From NCBI RefSeq assembly GCF_947258355.1, contig NZ_CAMYIC010000012.1, positions 124,001-188,000 on the forward strand: a DNA stretch of 64,000 nt, given 5' to 3'. This stretch comes from an uncultured Allomuricauda sp. GTDB taxonomy: Bacteria; Bacteroidota; Bacteroidia; Flavobacteriales; Flavobacteriaceae. The stretch's first letter is position 1; every line of letters begins with the position of its first letter. Under the pieces are notes generated by a model. The model searched no databases. It was given only the letters and a program-made list of their open reading frames with translations, and was not told the origin of the DNA. A program made the translations under genes and the position numbers. Of the stretch, positions 1-10,227 are shown piece by piece.

Positions 1-662
1 AGACCGTCGGAAACCACTTTTTCGTAAATGGCAATCTGCTCTTTTTTCTTATCGATGTTGATAAGTGCCCTACCGTGTCCCATGCTAATGAATCCGTCCC
101 GCATACCTGTTTGGATGATGGGATCCAATTTGAGCAGGCGAAGATAATTTGTGATTGTGGAACGTTTTTTACCTACTCGATCGCTTAATTTTTCTTGGGT
201 TATTTCAATTTCGTCGATAAGCCGTTGATAGGAGAGAGCAATTTCGATAGGGTCCAGGTCTTGTCTTTGGATATTTTCCACCAAGGCCATTTCCAAAGAT
301 TCTTGATCGTTGGCAATACGTATATAGGCTGGAATGGTCTCCAATCCGACCAATTTTGATGCACGGAACCTACGTTCACCAGAAACCAATTGGAATTTGT
401 TGAAATCCAGCTTCCTAACGGTAATCGGCTGTATGATGCCCAGTTCACGAATGGAGCTGGCCAGTTCTTCAAGGGCTTCGTCGTTAAAATTGGAACGGGG
501 TTGAAAAGGGTTAACCTCAATGGAATTGATGTCCAATTCCACTACATTACCAATTACCTGATCCGCATTTTTATCCGAAACTGACTTAATATCGTTCTCT
601 GGATCTTTTAAAAGTGCGGATAGGCCTCTTCCCAGTGCCTGTTTTTTTGTTGCTTTCGCCAT
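1..662 (-). CDS. parB: ParB/Spo0J chromosome-partitioning protein, C-terminus cut by window edge
   Basis: Reading leftward from an ATG at 662 the frame stays open to base 1, giving about 220 N-terminal residues; the rest lies outside the window. The start Met-Ala-Lys-Ala-Thr-Lys-Lys and the following GRGLSALL motif are typical of ParB. The ParB/Srx-type core is visible (NPFQPR, then SGERRFRAS, the CTP-binding-type motif), followed by a helix-turn-helix with the KRSTITNYLRLL recognition segment. ParB binds parS sites and loads SMC near the origin. The gene starts directly after the parA stop codon (parA ends at 663), so the two are translationally coupled in the order parA-parB. I saw no clear parS site here. 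Confidence 0.95.
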   Translation of the reverse strand, partial: MAKATKKQALGRGLSALLKDPENDIKSVSDKNADQVIGNVVELDINSIEVNPFQPRSNFNDEALEELASSIRELGIIQPITVRKLDFNKFQLVSGERRFRASKLVGLETIPAYIRIANDQESLEMALVENIQRQDLDPIEIALSYQRLIDEIEITQEKLSDRVGKKRSTITNYLRLLKLDPIIQTGMRDGFISMGHGRALINIDKKKEQIAIYEKVVSDG

Positions 663-1436
663 CTAAACTTTCTCCTTGTTTTTCTTCAAAATTTCGTTGG
701 CTAAGTTAAGATAATTGGAAGCTCCTTTACTGCTTGCATCATATTTTATAATGCTTTCGCCATAACTTGGGGCCTCGCTTAGCCTAACGTTTCGTTGGAT
801 GATGGTATCAAAAACCATATCCGCGAAGTGTTTCTTCACTTCTTCAACAACTTGGTTGGAAAGTCGTAACCTGGAATCGTACATGGTCAATAACATTCCT
901 TCGATGTCCAAATCGTTGTTGTGTATTTTTTGAACACTTTTTACCGTGTTCAATAGTTTGCCAAGACCTTCCAAAGCAAAATATTCGCATTGGATAGGAA
1001 TCATCACAGAATCGGCAGCAGTAAGTGCGTTCAGGGTTAATAACCCCAAAGATGGGGCGCAATCAATCAATACAAAATCATATTTATCGCCCAAATTCTT
1101 CAAGGCTTCTTTCATCATGTATTCCCTGTTGTCCTTGTCCACCAATTCAATTTCGATGGCCACTAGGTCAATATGTGCTGGTACTAGATCTACATTTGGA
1201 GAATCCGTTGGGATGGTAACTTCATCCACACTCATGGTATGTTCCAAAAGTTGATATGTACCTTTTTCTATTGAGTCCACATCGACACCCAAACCAGACG
1301 TTGCATTGGCTTGGGGGTCGGCATCAATCAACAACACCTTTTTTTCCAATACGCCTAAAGAGGCTGCAAGGTTTACCGTGGTGGTGGTTTTACCTACACC
1401 ACCCTTTTGGTTTGCAATTGCAATAATCTTGCCCAT
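663..1436 (-). CDS. parA: ParA/Soj chromosome-partitioning ATPase
   Basis: The 257-residue product is a full-length ParA/Soj/MinD-class ATPase. The deviant Walker A motif KGGVGKTT is at residues 11-18 and the Walker B-type segment (FVLIDCAPSLGLLT) lies near residue 120. The length fits chromosomal ParA proteins that lack the extra N-terminal DNA-binding domain of plasmid ParAs. It binds DNA non-specifically in its ATP form and acts with ParB in origin segregation. The ATG at 1436 opens directly into the conserved MGKIIAIANQKGG start. It is first in a two-gene unit with parB. Confidence 0.97.
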   Translation of the reverse strand: MGKIIAIANQKGGVGKTTTTVNLAASLGVLEKKVLLIDADPQANATSGLGVDVDSIEKGTYQLLEHTMSVDEVTIPTDSPNVDLVPAHIDLVAIEIELVDKDNREYMMKEALKNLGDKYDFVLIDCAPSLGLLTLNALTAADSVMIPIQCEYFALEGLGKLLNTVKSVQKIHNNDLDIEGMLLTMYDSRLRLSNQVVEEVKKHFADMVFDTIIQRNVRLSEAPSYGESIIKYDASSKGASNYLNLANEILKKNKEKV

Positions 1437-1570
1437 TTCATAGTAAGTTAGGTGCTAAAAATACGATTATTTAGCATGCAATAAAATGTAATTTGTTAAC
1501 AGGGGGTGAATAAATCTTACAATCTTCGTTAAAGTAAGTTAAAGTTTTGCTTGCTAGAATGTTATGTGGT

Positions 1571-3643
1571 TTAATCCAACAAAATATTAAGAATTTCTGT
1601 GGCTGCATCCGCAATTTTGGTGCCTGGTCCAAAAACGGCTACGGCTCCATTTTTTAAAAGATGGTCATAGTCTTGCTTTGGAATTACACCTCCTACGATT
1701 ACCATAATGTCCTCTCTGCCGTATTTTTTTAGTTCTTGAACCACTTCCGGCACAAGGGTCTTATGTCCTCCGGCCAATGAAGAAATTCCTAAAATGTGAA
1801 CGTCATTTTCCACGGCTTGTTTAGCTACCTCTGCAGGGGTTTGGAACAATGGTCCGATATCTACATCAAAACCAAGGTCGGCATACCCTGTTGCCACCAC
1901 TTTGGCCCCACGGTCATGACCATCTTGACCCATTTTTGCGACCATAATACGTGGACGTCGTCCTTCTTGCTCGGCAAAAGCATCTGCGAGCTTTCTGGCA
2001 TTTTCAAAACTCTCGTCGTTTTTGATTTCTTTGGAGTACACGCCTGTAAAGGATTGAATTTTTGCTCTGTAGCGTCCAAAAGCACTTTCCATAGCATCGC
2101 TGATTTCTCCCAAGGTAGCACGTTCTTTGGCAGCTTCTACGGCTAAAGCTAATAAATTTCCACGGTCGGAATCGTTTTTCATGGCCTTTTTGGCCGCAAT
2201 GCGGATAGCTTCGAGTGCTTTTTCCACTTTGTCGGAATCCCTACTGTTTCTTATCTGATCAAGACGCGCCATTTGTTGTTTTCGCACCTTGGCATTGTCC
2301 ACTTCCAGAATTTGAAGATCGTCCTCGTTCTCCAACCTGTATTTGTTTACACCAACGATAACATCTTGACCACTATCGATACGTGCTTGTTTTTTGGCTG
2401 CGGCTTCTTCAATCCGCATTTTCGGAATCCCTTTTTCAATGGCTTTGGTCATACCGCCCAACTTTTCCACTTCCTGAATCAATTCCCAGGCATTCTCGGC
2501 AATCTCTTGGGTTAATTGTTCCACTTTGTGGCTGCCGGCCCATGGATCCACCGTTTTGGTAATATGGGTCTCTTGCTGCAGATAGATTTGTGTGTTCCGG
2601 GCTATGCGCGCCGAGAAATCAGTAGGTAAAGCGATTGCTTCATCCAAAGCGTTGGTGTGAAGACTCTGAGTGCCTCCAAAAGCGGCTGCCATGGCTTCGA
2701 TGGTAGTTCTAGCCACATTATTGAACGGGTCTTGCTCTGTTAAACTCCACCCACTGGTCTGACTATGGGTTCGTAGCATGGAGGATTTCGGGTTTGAAGG
2801 ATTGAATTGATCTACCAGTTTGGCCCAAAGCATTCGTCCGGCGCGCATTTTGGCAATCTCTGCAAAGTGATTCATTCCGATACCCCAGAAAAACGAAAGC
2901 CTTGGGGCGAATTCATCAATCTTGAGGCCTGCCTTTATCCCAGTTCGGATGTACTCAATGCCATCGGCCAACGTATAGGCCAATTCCATGGATGCAGGGG
3001 CGCCGGCTTCGTGCATATGGTATCCGGAAATACTAATGCTGTTGAAGCGTGGCATATTCTTACTTGTAAATTCAAAAATATCCGCCACTATCTGCATAGA
3101 TGGAGTAGGGGGATAGATGTAAGTGTTCCGTACCATGAACTCTTTTAAAATATCGTTCTGGATGGTTCCTGAAAGTTGTTCCATGGATACTCCTTGCTCC
3201 AGCCCTGCAACTATATAAAATGCCATAATGGGAATCACGGCTCCGTTCATGGTCATGGAAACGGACATTTTGTCCAAGGGGATGCCATTGAACAAAATTT
3301 TCATGTCTTCGATGGAATCTATGGCAACCCCCGCCTTACCAACGTCACCTACAACCCGGTCGTTGTCCGAATCGTAACCTCGGTGCGTGGGCAGGTCAAA
3401 GGCTACAGAAAGACCTTTTTGGCCCGCTTCTAAGTTTCTTCGATAAAATGCGTTGCTTTCTTCGGCCGTGGAAAATCCAGCATATTGGCGAATGGTCCAT
3501 GGCCTGCGAACGTACATGGTAGAATAAGGGCCTCTTAGAAATGGTGAAATGCCTGCCGCAAAATTTTCGTGTCCGTATTTAGGGGTCTCAACTGTGCTCG
3601 ACCCGTCCGTCAATTCTAAATGTTGAAGGTCTTTTCTACTCAT
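1571..3643 (-). CDS. mutB: methylmalonyl-CoA mutase, large (catalytic) subunit
   Basis: This 690-residue protein has the N-terminal CoA-binding TIM barrel of methylmalonyl-CoA mutase ([18 protein letters not shown] near residue 50, the [10 protein letters not shown] segment near 205) and a C-terminal cobalamin-binding domain with the DGHDRG signature at 574-579; His576 is the expected lower axial ligand to B12. It interconverts methylmalonyl-CoA and succinyl-CoA in the cytosol. The start overlaps the small-subunit stop by 8 bp, indicating translational coupling. The carboxylase that makes methylmalonyl-CoA is encoded divergently at 6137-9633. I call the large subunit because both the barrel and the B12 domain are intact. 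Confidence 0.97.
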   Translation of the reverse strand: MSRKDLQHLELTDGSSTVETPKYGHENFAAGISPFLRGPYSTMYVRRPWTIRQYAGFSTAEESNAFYRRNLEAGQKGLSVAFDLPTHRGYDSDNDRVVGDVGKAGVAIDSIEDMKILFNGIPLDKMSVSMTMNGAVIPIMAFYIVAGLEQGVSMEQLSGTIQNDILKEFMVRNTYIYPPTPSMQIVADIFEFTSKNMPRFNSISISGYHMHEAGAPASMELAYTLADGIEYIRTGIKAGLKIDEFAPRLSFFWGIGMNHFAEIAKMRAGRMLWAKLVDQFNPSNPKSSMLRTHSQTSGWSLTEQDPFNNVARTTIEAMAAAFGGTQSLHTNALDEAIALPTDFSARIARNTQIYLQQETHITKTVDPWAGSHKVEQLTQEIAENAWELIQEVEKLGGMTKAIEKGIPKMRIEEAAAKKQARIDSGQDVIVGVNKYRLENEDDLQILEVDNAKVRKQQMARLDQIRNSRDSDKVEKALEAIRIAAKKAMKNDSDRGNLLALAVEAAKERATLGEISDAMESAFGRYRAKIQSFTGVYSKEIKNDESFENARKLADAFAEQEGRRPRIMVAKMGQDGHDRGAKVVATGYADLGFDVDIGPLFQTPAEVAKQAVENDVHILGISSLAGGHKTLVPEVVQELKKYGREDIMVIVGGVIPKQDYDHLLKNGAVAVFGPGTKIADAATEILNILLD

Positions 3644-5021
3644 CGTTCAATCTTTTTTGTTCAGATGCTTCGGCCAATCTTTTTTCTATAATAGGCTCAA
3701 TGATGGTTTTTCGCGCCTTGGTTTTTACAAAGGGGTAGAGTTCGAGATTATCCTTCATCCGGTCTTGTGGATTTTGATATTTGTTGGTTCCCAATGAAAC
3801 TATCTTTCCATCATCAAAAAGTTGTTGCTCTTTTTGGGCACTTTCCTTAATTTTTTGTTGGACAGTTCCTTTTTTAAGTCCTTCCAAGAATCCACCGGTC
3901 TTTTCCAAATGCTTGAACAAGGTCAAGGCCTTTTCAGCCAATTGATTGGTAAGCGATTCCGTATAGTAAGCGCCATCGGAAATTTGCGAAGCATCGGTAA
4001 AATAGCCTTCCTCTTTTAATAGAAGCAGTTGGTTACGGGCAATACGCTCGCCGAATTCATTATCTTTATGATAAATGGCATCGTAAGGCAGATTACAGAC
4101 AGTGTCCGCTCCTCCCAATACTGCTGACATACATTCGGAGGTGGTTCGGAGCATGTTTACATTGTAATCGTATAGGGTCTTATTGCGTTTGGAAGGAATA
4201 GCTAAGATGTTGCATTCGCTTTGTATTCCGTATTCGGCAACAAGACTTTTCCAAAGCCATCGTAAGGCCTTGAGTTTGGCTATTTCAAAGAAATAATTGC
4301 TACCCACACCTATTGTAAAGGTAATTGGGAAAGACTTTTCGACTGAGCTTGAAGTGACAACATTGTTGAGGTACTCGTTGGCATGGGCCAACGCATAGGC
4401 CAATTGCTGCACCATATTGGCGCCAGCATTCTGATAGTGCAAAACATCTACCCCTATCACAGAAATATCCGTTGTCCCGAGCGAAACCAAATCAGTAAAA
4501 AGTTCGTGATCCTTTTCCAGATTGTGATACCAATTGCCATCTTTGGATAAATGTCCTACAATATCAATATTTAAATGAGCTTTTGCTTTTTTGTCCTTAA
4601 GGAGGTTTACCAATTTTTTGATGGGTTCCAAGCTCAAAAACTCAAAATAAAAGTAGAGTTCAACATTCTCCAGGTCTAAACCTGAAAGCAAGGCTTCAAA
4701 ATTTGTAGCTTCATTCGGTATATTGAAAATCAAGCTTTCAACACCTTTATCAAGTATTTCGAGTGCTTTGGTGTTGGACTTTTTTTCGTCATTCACATAA
4801 ATACGTTGTCCAATGGACCAATCATGATCTTTTGGTAAAGAAAAGGTTGGGATGTTATCGAGGTCTTCTTGATTGTAAAAAGGCTTTACATGGATACCTT
4901 CCAAAGATTCCCAGACCAAGGTTTCGTTGTAATCAGCACCCTTCAGGTCCACCTGGATCTTTTGTTTCCATTGTTTGGCGGAAACTTCTGGAAATTCTTT
5001 AAATAGGTTAGTGTTTTTCAT
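3636..5021 (-). CDS. mutA: methylmalonyl-CoA mutase, small subunit
   Basis: The 461-residue product resembles the mutase barrel but lacks a B12-binding DxHxxG motif, as expected for the non-catalytic beta subunit of the heterodimeric bacterial enzyme. It retains barrel segments shared with the large subunit (for example [13 protein letters not shown] and the [12 protein letters not shown] region, parallel to the large-subunit [10 protein letters not shown] region). It is translated upstream of mutB with an 8-bp overlap and itself overlaps the upstream septum-protein gene by 14 bp. Its role is structural, stabilising the catalytic subunit. It is shorter than some small subunits (about 600 residues), which is common in this group. 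Confidence 0.93.
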   Translation of the reverse strand: MKNTNLFKEFPEVSAKQWKQKIQVDLKGADYNETLVWESLEGIHVKPFYNQEDLDNIPTFSLPKDHDWSIGQRIYVNDEKKSNTKALEILDKGVESLIFNIPNEATNFEALLSGLDLENVELYFYFEFLSLEPIKKLVNLLKDKKAKAHLNIDIVGHLSKDGNWYHNLEKDHELFTDLVSLGTTDISVIGVDVLHYQNAGANMVQQLAYALAHANEYLNNVVTSSSVEKSFPITFTIGVGSNYFFEIAKLKALRWLWKSLVAEYGIQSECNILAIPSKRNKTLYDYNVNMLRTTSECMSAVLGGADTVCNLPYDAIYHKDNEFGERIARNQLLLLKEEGYFTDASQISDGAYYTESLTNQLAEKALTLFKHLEKTGGFLEGLKKGTVQQKIKESAQKEQQLFDDGKIVSLGTNKYQNPQDRMKDNLELYPFVKTKARKTIIEPIIEKRLAEASEQKRLNDE

Positions 5022-5346
5022 CTTGCTTGTTCTTTAGACTATCTTCATATTCGATAAGGAATATTTCTTCATTGTCCTTTTTCATGTAATATTTTTCTCG
5101 GGCCAGTTTTTCCAGTTCCTTTTCATCTGACATCTTTTCCAGGATTTCTTTGTCCTTGGCAATTTCACTTTTCAGGAACTCTTTCTCTTTTTCCAGTTTA
5201 TTGATTTCACTTTCCAGTTCCAAATGGATCATTAGGGAATTTGTGTCAAAAAAAGCCATCCAGATTACAAAAATCGTCAACACCAATATATAGGTGTTCG
5301 TCATGATTTTGAACCATTTCTTTTTTCTCAATTCCTTTAGGCCCAT
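5008..5346 (-). CDS. FtsB/DivIC-family septum formation protein
   Basis: The protein has 112 residues: a basic cytoplasmic start (KELRKKKWFK), one membrane helix at about residues 14-32, then a charged coiled coil at about 38-80 (LESEINKLEKEKEFLKSEIAKD) and the family tail LEKLAREKYYMKKDNEE. This is the layout of DivIC/FtsB, single-pass divisome proteins that pair with FtsL and FtsQ/DivIB through the periplasmic coiled coil. It lies one base after udk and overlaps mutA by 14 bp, so it shares a transcript with metabolic genes; the linkage may only reflect operon packing. The family call is firm, but the choice between FtsB and DivIC naming is not. Confidence 0.9.
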   Translation of the reverse strand: MGLKELRKKKWFKIMTNTYILVLTIFVIWMAFFDTNSLMIHLELESEINKLEKEKEFLKSEIAKDKEILEKMSDEKELEKLAREKYYMKKDNEEIFLIEYEDSLKNKQDEKH

Positions 5347-5347
5347 A

Positions 5348-5956
5348 TTACGATAGTTTGTTGTTGATTATGGTCCTGACAATGTCCACGGCAACTGTAT
5401 TGTAATGGTTGTTCGGGATAATAATATCCGCAAACTCCTTCGATGGTTCAATAAATTGAAGGTGCATGGGTTTTACTGCGGTTTGATATCTCGTGAGCAC
5501 TTTGTCCAAATCGTGGCCACGTTCTCTGGTATCTCTCTGCAACCTCCTGATCAAACGTTCGTCTGAATCGGCATGGACATATATTTTTATATCGAACATT
5601 TCCCTTAATTTAGGGTTGCTTAAAACCAATATACCTTCAACGATCATCACCTTTCTCGGAGGGGTAGGGATGGTTTCTTTCATTCGTGTTTCCTCCACAA
5701 AAGAATAAATGGGGGTGTCTATGGTTTTTCCTTGTTTCAAAAGTTCAATGTGAGCGATCAACAAATCAAAATCTATTGAGTTTGGATGGTCGAAATTCAC
5801 CAATGCTCTTTCCTCTTTACTCATATGGGAAAGATCATTGTAGTAAGAATCTTGGGAGATTACACCAACTTCGTTCGTGGGCAATTGCTCCACAATCTGG
5901 TTTACAACCGTTGTTTTCCCGCACCCGGTACCCCCAGCAATCCCTAAGATCAGCAT
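5348..5956 (-). CDS. udk: uridine kinase
   Basis: From the ATG at 5956 the product is 202 residues and begins MLILGIAGGTGCGKTT, placing the P-loop GGTGCGKT at residues 8-15, as in uridine kinases. An upstream in-frame ATG at 5986 would add ten residues (MLIFDAKIRT) with no family counterpart, so I prefer 5956. Further family motifs are SQDSYYNDLS and NFDHPNSIDFD near residues 35-60 and RLIRRLQRDTRERG near 140. It phosphorylates uridine and cytidine to UMP and CMP in pyrimidine salvage. It heads the leftward unit that continues with the FtsB-like gene and both mutase subunits. Confidence 0.96.
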   Translation of the reverse strand: MLILGIAGGTGCGKTTVVNQIVEQLPTNEVGVISQDSYYNDLSHMSKEERALVNFDHPNSIDFDLLIAHIELLKQGKTIDTPIYSFVEETRMKETIPTPPRKVMIVEGILVLSNPKLREMFDIKIYVHADSDERLIRRLQRDTRERGHDLDKVLTRYQTAVKPMHLQFIEPSKEFADIIIPNNHYNTVAVDIVRTIINNKLS

Positions 5957-6136
5957 AGTTCTAATTTTGGCATCAAAAATAAGCAAATGATTATATCTCC
6001 TACCTATCTAGGATATAACATAATTAATGTTTAATAATACAGAAATTAATGATTATTGTCATGATTAAACCTGCTTAATAGGTATAGCTTTGTATGGTTT
6101 TTAATGCATTAACCTTTATATTTATCAAGCTAACCT

Positions 6137-6637
6137 ATGGAAACATCTTTTATGGATAATTCTTATTCGGTCAAGGTTGGGGATGACTTTGACTTTAAAC
6201 TTTCCCAGGACACTATTTCTTCGTTGGATTTGATTAAAACTGGTAATGATGCTTATCATTTATTGAAGGATGGCGCATCATACCATTTAAAAATTTTGAA
6301 TTCTGATTTTAATAAAGGAATTTATACGATCAGTATCAACGGTAGCGAACATCAAGCCGCTATTCAGACCCCATTGGATGAGCTAATTGAAAAAATGGGC
6401 TTCGCGACCAATGGTGGAAAAAATATAGACACTATTGTTGCGCCCATGCCAGGATTGATTTTGGATATTTTGGTAGAAGAAGGTCAGGAAGTCAATGAGG
6501 AAGACCAATTGGTTATTCTGGAAGCCATGAAAATGGAGAACATCATTACTTCCCCAAGAAACGGTATAATTAAAAAAATAGGGGTGTCAAAAGGCGATGC
6601 CGTTGACAAGAAACAATTGTTGATTGAATTTCAATAG
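6137..6637 (+). CDS. biotin carboxyl carrier subunit of an acyl-CoA carboxylase
   Basis: The 166-residue protein has a C-terminal biotinyl domain with the biotinylation motif EAMKMEN; Lys132 is the predicted biotin attachment site. The N-terminal 90 residues are a beta-rich region found in stand-alone carriers of this type. It is first of three rightward genes (carrier, carboxylase, carboxyltransferase) with gaps of 6 and 5 bp, so it is the swinging arm of that complex. The complex is more likely a propionyl-CoA than a fatty-acid acetyl-CoA carboxylase, because the divergent neighbours are methylmalonyl-CoA mutase subunits. This substrate assignment is inferred from context. Confidence 0.93.
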   Translation: METSFMDNSYSVKVGDDFDFKLSQDTISSLDLIKTGNDAYHLLKDGASYHLKILNSDFNKGIYTISINGSEHQAAIQTPLDELIEKMGFATNGGKNIDTIVAPMPGLILDILVEEGQEVNEEDQLVILEAMKMENIITSPRNGIIKKIGVSKGDAVDKKQLLIEFQ

Positions 6638-6643
6638 AACACC

Positions 6644-8086
6644 ATGAAAAAAATATTGATCGCCAATCGCGGCGAAATTGCGGTTAGGGTAATGAAAACT
6701 GTAAAAAAGATGGGCATAAGGACCGTAGCCGTTTTTTCGGAAGCGGATAGGAATGCCCCACATGTTCAATTTGCCGATGAAGCTGTATGTATCGGTGAAG
6801 CACCTTCCAACCAATCTTATTTAAGAGGGGATAAAATAATCGAAGTGGCCAAAGAGCTCAATGTCGATGGAATCCATCCGGGATATGGGTTTTTGAGTGA
6901 AAACGCGGATTTTGCCGAAGCCGTCGAGAAAAGTGGAATAACCTTTATAGGACCAAAATCCAAGGCCATCCGTATCATGGGGAGCAAGCTGGCCGCTAAA
7001 GAGGCGGTTAAAGCATACGATATTCCAATGGTTCCGGGTATTGATGAGGCCATAACCGATGTGGCCAAGGCACATGAAATCGCCAATGAGGTCGGATATC
7101 CTGTATTGATTAAGGCTTCTGCCGGTGGTGGGGGTAAGGGAATGCGGATTGTTGAAAAAGAAGAGGACTTGGAATCTGGCATGAAACGAGCCATTAGTGA
7201 GGCCACTTCCGCCTTTGGGGACGGTTCTGTTTTTGTCGAGAAATATGTGAAATCACCTAGGCATATAGAAGTTCAGGTAATGGCAGATACCCATGGCAAC
7301 GTGCTGCACTTTTTTGAAAGGGAATGTAGTGTACAGCGTCGTCACCAAAAGGTGGTAGAGGAGGCACCTTCTTCTATTTTAACGCCGGAATTACGTGAAG
7401 AAATGGGTGTTGCTGCTTGCAAAGTGGCACAGTCCTGTGACTATATAGGAGCTGGTACTGTTGAATTCTTGATGGACGCCGACCATAATTTTTACTTTTT
7501 GGAAATGAACACCCGCCTCCAAGTGGAACACCCCGTTACCGAATTGATTACAGGTGTGGATTTGGTGGAATTACAGATCAAAGTTGCCCGTGGCGAAGAA
7601 CTTCCCATGAAACAAGGGGACCTTGCCATAAATGGTCATGCGGTGGAGCTTCGTGTATATGCCGAAGATCCCTTGAATGATTTCTTGCCCAGTGTTGGAA
7701 ATTTGGAGACATATCAATTGCCTGTTGGTGAAGGTGTTCGGGTGGATAATGGTTTTAGGGAAGGAATGGATATCCCGATTTATTATGATCCCATGTTGTC
7801 CAAGCTCATTACTTATGGTAAAACCCGCGAAGAAGCCATTGAGCTGATGCTCGATGCCATTCAAAATTATAAGGTGAAAGGAGTTCAGACCACTTTGCCT
7901 TTTGGAAGTTTTGTGTTTGCGCATGAAGCTTTCCGATCAGGAAATTTTGATACCCACTTCGTTAAAAATTATTATTCTCCAGAGAAAATCAAGGAACAGA
8001 CTGCAGACGAAGCGGAAGTTGCTGCGATGATTGCCCTTTATCAATTTCTGGAAGACAAAAAAATAGTAAGATTACCTTCAAACTGA
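6644..8086 (+). CDS. biotin carboxylase subunit of acyl-CoA (probably propionyl-CoA) carboxylase
   Basis: The 480-residue product is a stand-alone biotin carboxylase. It begins with the family start [15 protein letters not shown], has the ATP-grasp glycine-rich loop GGGGKGM at about 161-167, the [14 protein letters not shown] motif near 230 and [16 protein letters not shown] near 286, which carries metal and bicarbonate-site residues. It carboxylates the biotin on the carrier encoded 6 bp upstream, using ATP and bicarbonate. AccC of fatty-acid synthesis has a very similar sequence, so this subunit alone does not define the substrate; the mutase genes next door favour propionyl-CoA. Confidence 0.95.
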   Translation: MKKILIANRGEIAVRVMKTVKKMGIRTVAVFSEADRNAPHVQFADEAVCIGEAPSNQSYLRGDKIIEVAKELNVDGIHPGYGFLSENADFAEAVEKSGITFIGPKSKAIRIMGSKLAAKEAVKAYDIPMVPGIDEAITDVAKAHEIANEVGYPVLIKASAGGGGKGMRIVEKEEDLESGMKRAISEATSAFGDGSVFVEKYVKSPRHIEVQVMADTHGNVLHFFERECSVQRRHQKVVEEAPSSILTPELREEMGVAACKVAQSCDYIGAGTVEFLMDADHNFYFLEMNTRLQVEHPVTELITGVDLVELQIKVARGEELPMKQGDLAINGHAVELRVYAEDPLNDFLPSVGNLETYQLPVGEGVRVDNGFREGMDIPIYYDPMLSKLITYGKTREEAIELMLDAIQNYKVKGVQTTLPFGSFVFAHEAFRSGNFDTHFVKNYYSPEKIKEQTADEAEVAAMIALYQFLEDKKIVRLPSN

Positions 8087-8091
8087 ATCCT

Positions 8092-9633
8092 ATGGATCCC
8101 AAAATAAAAGCATTACAAGAAAAAATAGCAGAAGCCCATTTGGGTGGAGGCGAAAAACGTATTGAAAAACAACATCAAAAGAAAAAACTGACTGCCCGTG
8201 AAAGAGTCCTTTACTTTCTGGATGAAGGATCTTTTGAGGAAATGGGCATTTTGGTAACCCATCGTACCACGGATTTTGGCATGGACAAGGAAATGTACTA
8301 CGGGGATGGTGTGGTAACGGGCTATGGTACCGTAAATGGTAGATTGGTCTACGTTTATGCACAGGATTTTACCGTTTTTGGTGGTGCCTTGTCAGAAACC
8401 CATGCCGAAAAAATCTGTAAAATCATGGATTTGGCCATGAAGGTAGGGGCGCCTGTAATCGGGCTTAACGATTCTGGTGGTGCCCGTATACAAGAGGGGG
8501 TTAAATCGCTTGGGGGCTATGCCGATATTTTTTATCGCAATGTACAAGCATCTGGCGTGATTCCACAGATTTCAGCCATAATGGGACCTTGTGCTGGGGG
8601 AGCCGTGTATTCGCCTGCCATGACGGATTTTATCATAATGGTGGAGGAAACCAGTTATATGTTTGTTACGGGCCCCAACGTGGTTAAAACGGTAACCAAT
8701 GAATCCGTGACTTCGGAAGAGTTGGGTGGTGCAAGTACCCATGCCGTAAAATCAGGGGTGGCCCATAGGACTTCTACCAATGATGCCGCTTGCTTGGACG
8801 ATATCCGAAGACTATTGGACTACCTTCCTCAAAACAACAAGGAAACTGCACCATTGTTGCCCTATGAACTGGGAGATGAAACGCGGGAGGAATTATCGGG
8901 AATTGTACCGGATAACCCGAATAAACCCTACGATATGCACGATGTGATCAATGGTATTATTGATGGGGATTCGTTTTATGAGATCCATAAGGATTATGCG
9001 GAAAACATTATTACCGGTTTTGCTCGCTTGGGCGGAAGAAGTATTGGTGTAATTGCCAACCAGCCCATGTTCTTGGCTGGGGTTTTAGGGGTGCAAAGTT
9101 CAAGAAAAGCCGCTAGGTTCACCCGTTTTTGTGATTCCTTCAATATTCCGTTGTTGGTGTTGGTGGATGTTCCAGGGTTTTTGCCCGGAACGGATCAGGA
9201 GTGGAGTGGAATTATCATGCATGGGGCTAAATTGCTCTATGCCTTGAGTGAAGCTACAGTGCCCCGAGTTACCGTAATTACCCGAAAAGCCTATGGTGGT
9301 GCTTACGATGTGATGAATTCCAAGCATATAGGTGCTGATTTTAACTATGCATGGCCTAGTGCCGAAATTGCTGTAATGGGTGCAAAGGGAGCTAGTGAGA
9401 TTATTTTTAGGCGTGAAATTGCCGCTGCCGATGACCCGGAGGCAAAATTAAAGGAGAAGGAAGCCGAGTATGCGGATAAGTTTGCAAATCCATACCGAGC
9501 TGCCAAACGTGGTTTTATCGATGAGGTAATTCTACCGAAAGACACACGTAGCAAATTATTGAAAACTTTCGCCATGTTGGAGAAAAAAGAGGTGCAGACC
9601 CCTTGGAAGAAGCATGGGAATATTCCGTTGTAA
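8092..9633 (+). CDS. acyl-CoA carboxylase carboxyltransferase (PccB-like)
   Basis: The 513-residue protein is a fused-type carboxyltransferase of the PccB/MmdA family with two crotonase-like halves. The first half contains [19 protein letters not shown] and the acyl-CoA oxyanion region [11 protein letters not shown]; the second contains [16 protein letters not shown] and the [17 protein letters not shown] segment. It transfers the carboxyl group from biotin to acyl-CoA. It is the last gene of the three-gene unit, 5 bp after the biotin carboxylase. The single long polypeptide distinguishes it from two-chain AccA/AccD, and the mutase context makes propionyl-CoA the likely substrate. No strong terminator hairpin was seen after the stop. 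Confidence 0.95.
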   Translation: MDPKIKALQEKIAEAHLGGGEKRIEKQHQKKKLTARERVLYFLDEGSFEEMGILVTHRTTDFGMDKEMYYGDGVVTGYGTVNGRLVYVYAQDFTVFGGALSETHAEKICKIMDLAMKVGAPVIGLNDSGGARIQEGVKSLGGYADIFYRNVQASGVIPQISAIMGPCAGGAVYSPAMTDFIIMVEETSYMFVTGPNVVKTVTNESVTSEELGGASTHAVKSGVAHRTSTNDAACLDDIRRLLDYLPQNNKETAPLLPYELGDETREELSGIVPDNPNKPYDMHDVINGIIDGDSFYEIHKDYAENIITGFARLGGRSIGVIANQPMFLAGVLGVQSSRKAARFTRFCDSFNIPLLVLVDVPGFLPGTDQEWSGIIMHGAKLLYALSEATVPRVTVITRKAYGGAYDVMNSKHIGADFNYAWPSAEIAVMGAKGASEIIFRREIAAADDPEAKLKEKEAEYADKFANPYRAAKRGFIDEVILPKDTRSKLLKTFAMLEKKEVQTPWKKHGNIPL

Positions 9634-9789
9634 GCTAAGGCTGAAGGTTAAAAGGAAATAGGTTTAAAAAATGTCGTGAATTGTAATGATTTTCATGAAA
9701 ACCTGAACCTATACTAGTACTTTTTGGTAAGATCAAGTGCGGTCTAAACCTTTATAAAACGAAGTGTTGGATTTTAATCAGTTGAATTT

Positions 9790-9813
9790 GTCAGGTCGAG
9801 CGCAGTCGAGACC
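9790..9813 (-). repeat. 24-bp repeat, copy A (inverted relative to copies B and C)
   Basis: This is an exact reverse complement of the 24-mers at 10144-10167 and 10196-10219. Read on the minus strand it begins GGTCTCGACT and ends CGACCTGAC. It abuts the stop codon of the GIY-YIG gene (which ends at 9814). It contains two TCGA blocks and GGTC/GACC ends, an imperfect palindrome. Confidence 0.9.
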
Positions 9814-10134
9814 TCAATCTTGGTTTGGATTAAACTTATGGTGAGAAGCATTTCTGCACTCCGATAAAATTTGTAATAGGTCCATGTCGCCCGCAGCAAG
9901 AGCAAACTTCTTTCTGGTACTCCATTTCTTTATTCTCTTTTCAAAATAGATGGCTTGCAAAACATCATTGAATTCTTGTTGAAAGATAAGTTTAACCGGT
10001 CTTCTTCGATAGGTGAAAGCCGTTTGGTTTGTTCCATTTTGATGTTCGGAGAGCCTGCGTTCCACGTTTTCTGTGATGCCAGTATAGGTTAGTCCATCGG
10101 AACATTTTAATATGTATACAAAATATAGGTTCAT
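9814..10134 (-). CDS. GIY-YIG nuclease-family small protein
   Basis: From the ATG at 10134 the product is 106 residues. It has the GIY-YIG core: VYIL at 6-9, YTG at 17-19, the basic RRLSEH helix starting near residue 26, and a later EKRIKKW segment carrying the conserved acidic residue. A longer frame to 10221 would be translated from repeat DNA (copies B and C), so I reject that extension. Single-domain proteins of this UvrC N-terminus-like family are common in Bacteroidota and mostly uncharacterised; some are annotated as excinuclease ABC subunit C-like. The gene is bracketed by inverted 24-bp repeats, which suggests it may travel with, or act on, these repeats. That link is inference. Confidence 0.88.
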   Translation of the reverse strand: MNLYFVYILKCSDGLTYTGITENVERRLSEHQNGTNQTAFTYRRRPVKLIFQQEFNDVLQAIYFEKRIKKWSTRKKFALAAGDMDLLQILSECRNASHHKFNPNQD

Positions 10135-10143
10135 GATTTGGTG

Positions 10144-10167
10144 GGTCTCGACTGCGCTCGACCTGAC
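10144..10167 (+). repeat. 24-bp repeat, copy B
   Basis: This is identical over 24 bp to copy C at 10196-10219 (start to start 52 bp) and the exact reverse complement of copy A. It lies 9 bp upstream of the GIY-YIG start codon, within its probable 5' leader. Confidence 0.9.
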
Positions 10168-10195
10168 ACCAAACCTAGCAAAGTTTTTTAAAATG

Positions 10196-10219
10196 GGTCT
10201 CGACTGCGCTCGACCTGAC
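10196..10219 (+). repeat. 24-bp repeat, copy C
   Basis: Third copy of the 24-mer, in the same orientation as copy B. It lies 8 bp beyond the 3' end of the Gfo/Idh/MocA gene. The match to copy B extends slightly past the 24-mer on both sides (a preceding TG and a following A). Confidence 0.9.
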
Positions 10220-10227
10220 AAGTTAAC

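Noticed and set aside
6056..6092. Promoter before the biotin-carrier gene (TTG at 6056, TAGCTTTG at 6085)
   Set aside because: The -7 box matches but the spacing to TTG is 26 bp, longer than the usual range; left unannotated.
10135..10221. 29-residue N-terminal extension of the GIY-YIG protein
   Set aside because: It would be translated from the two 24-bp repeats; the family start MNLYFVYIL begins at 10134.
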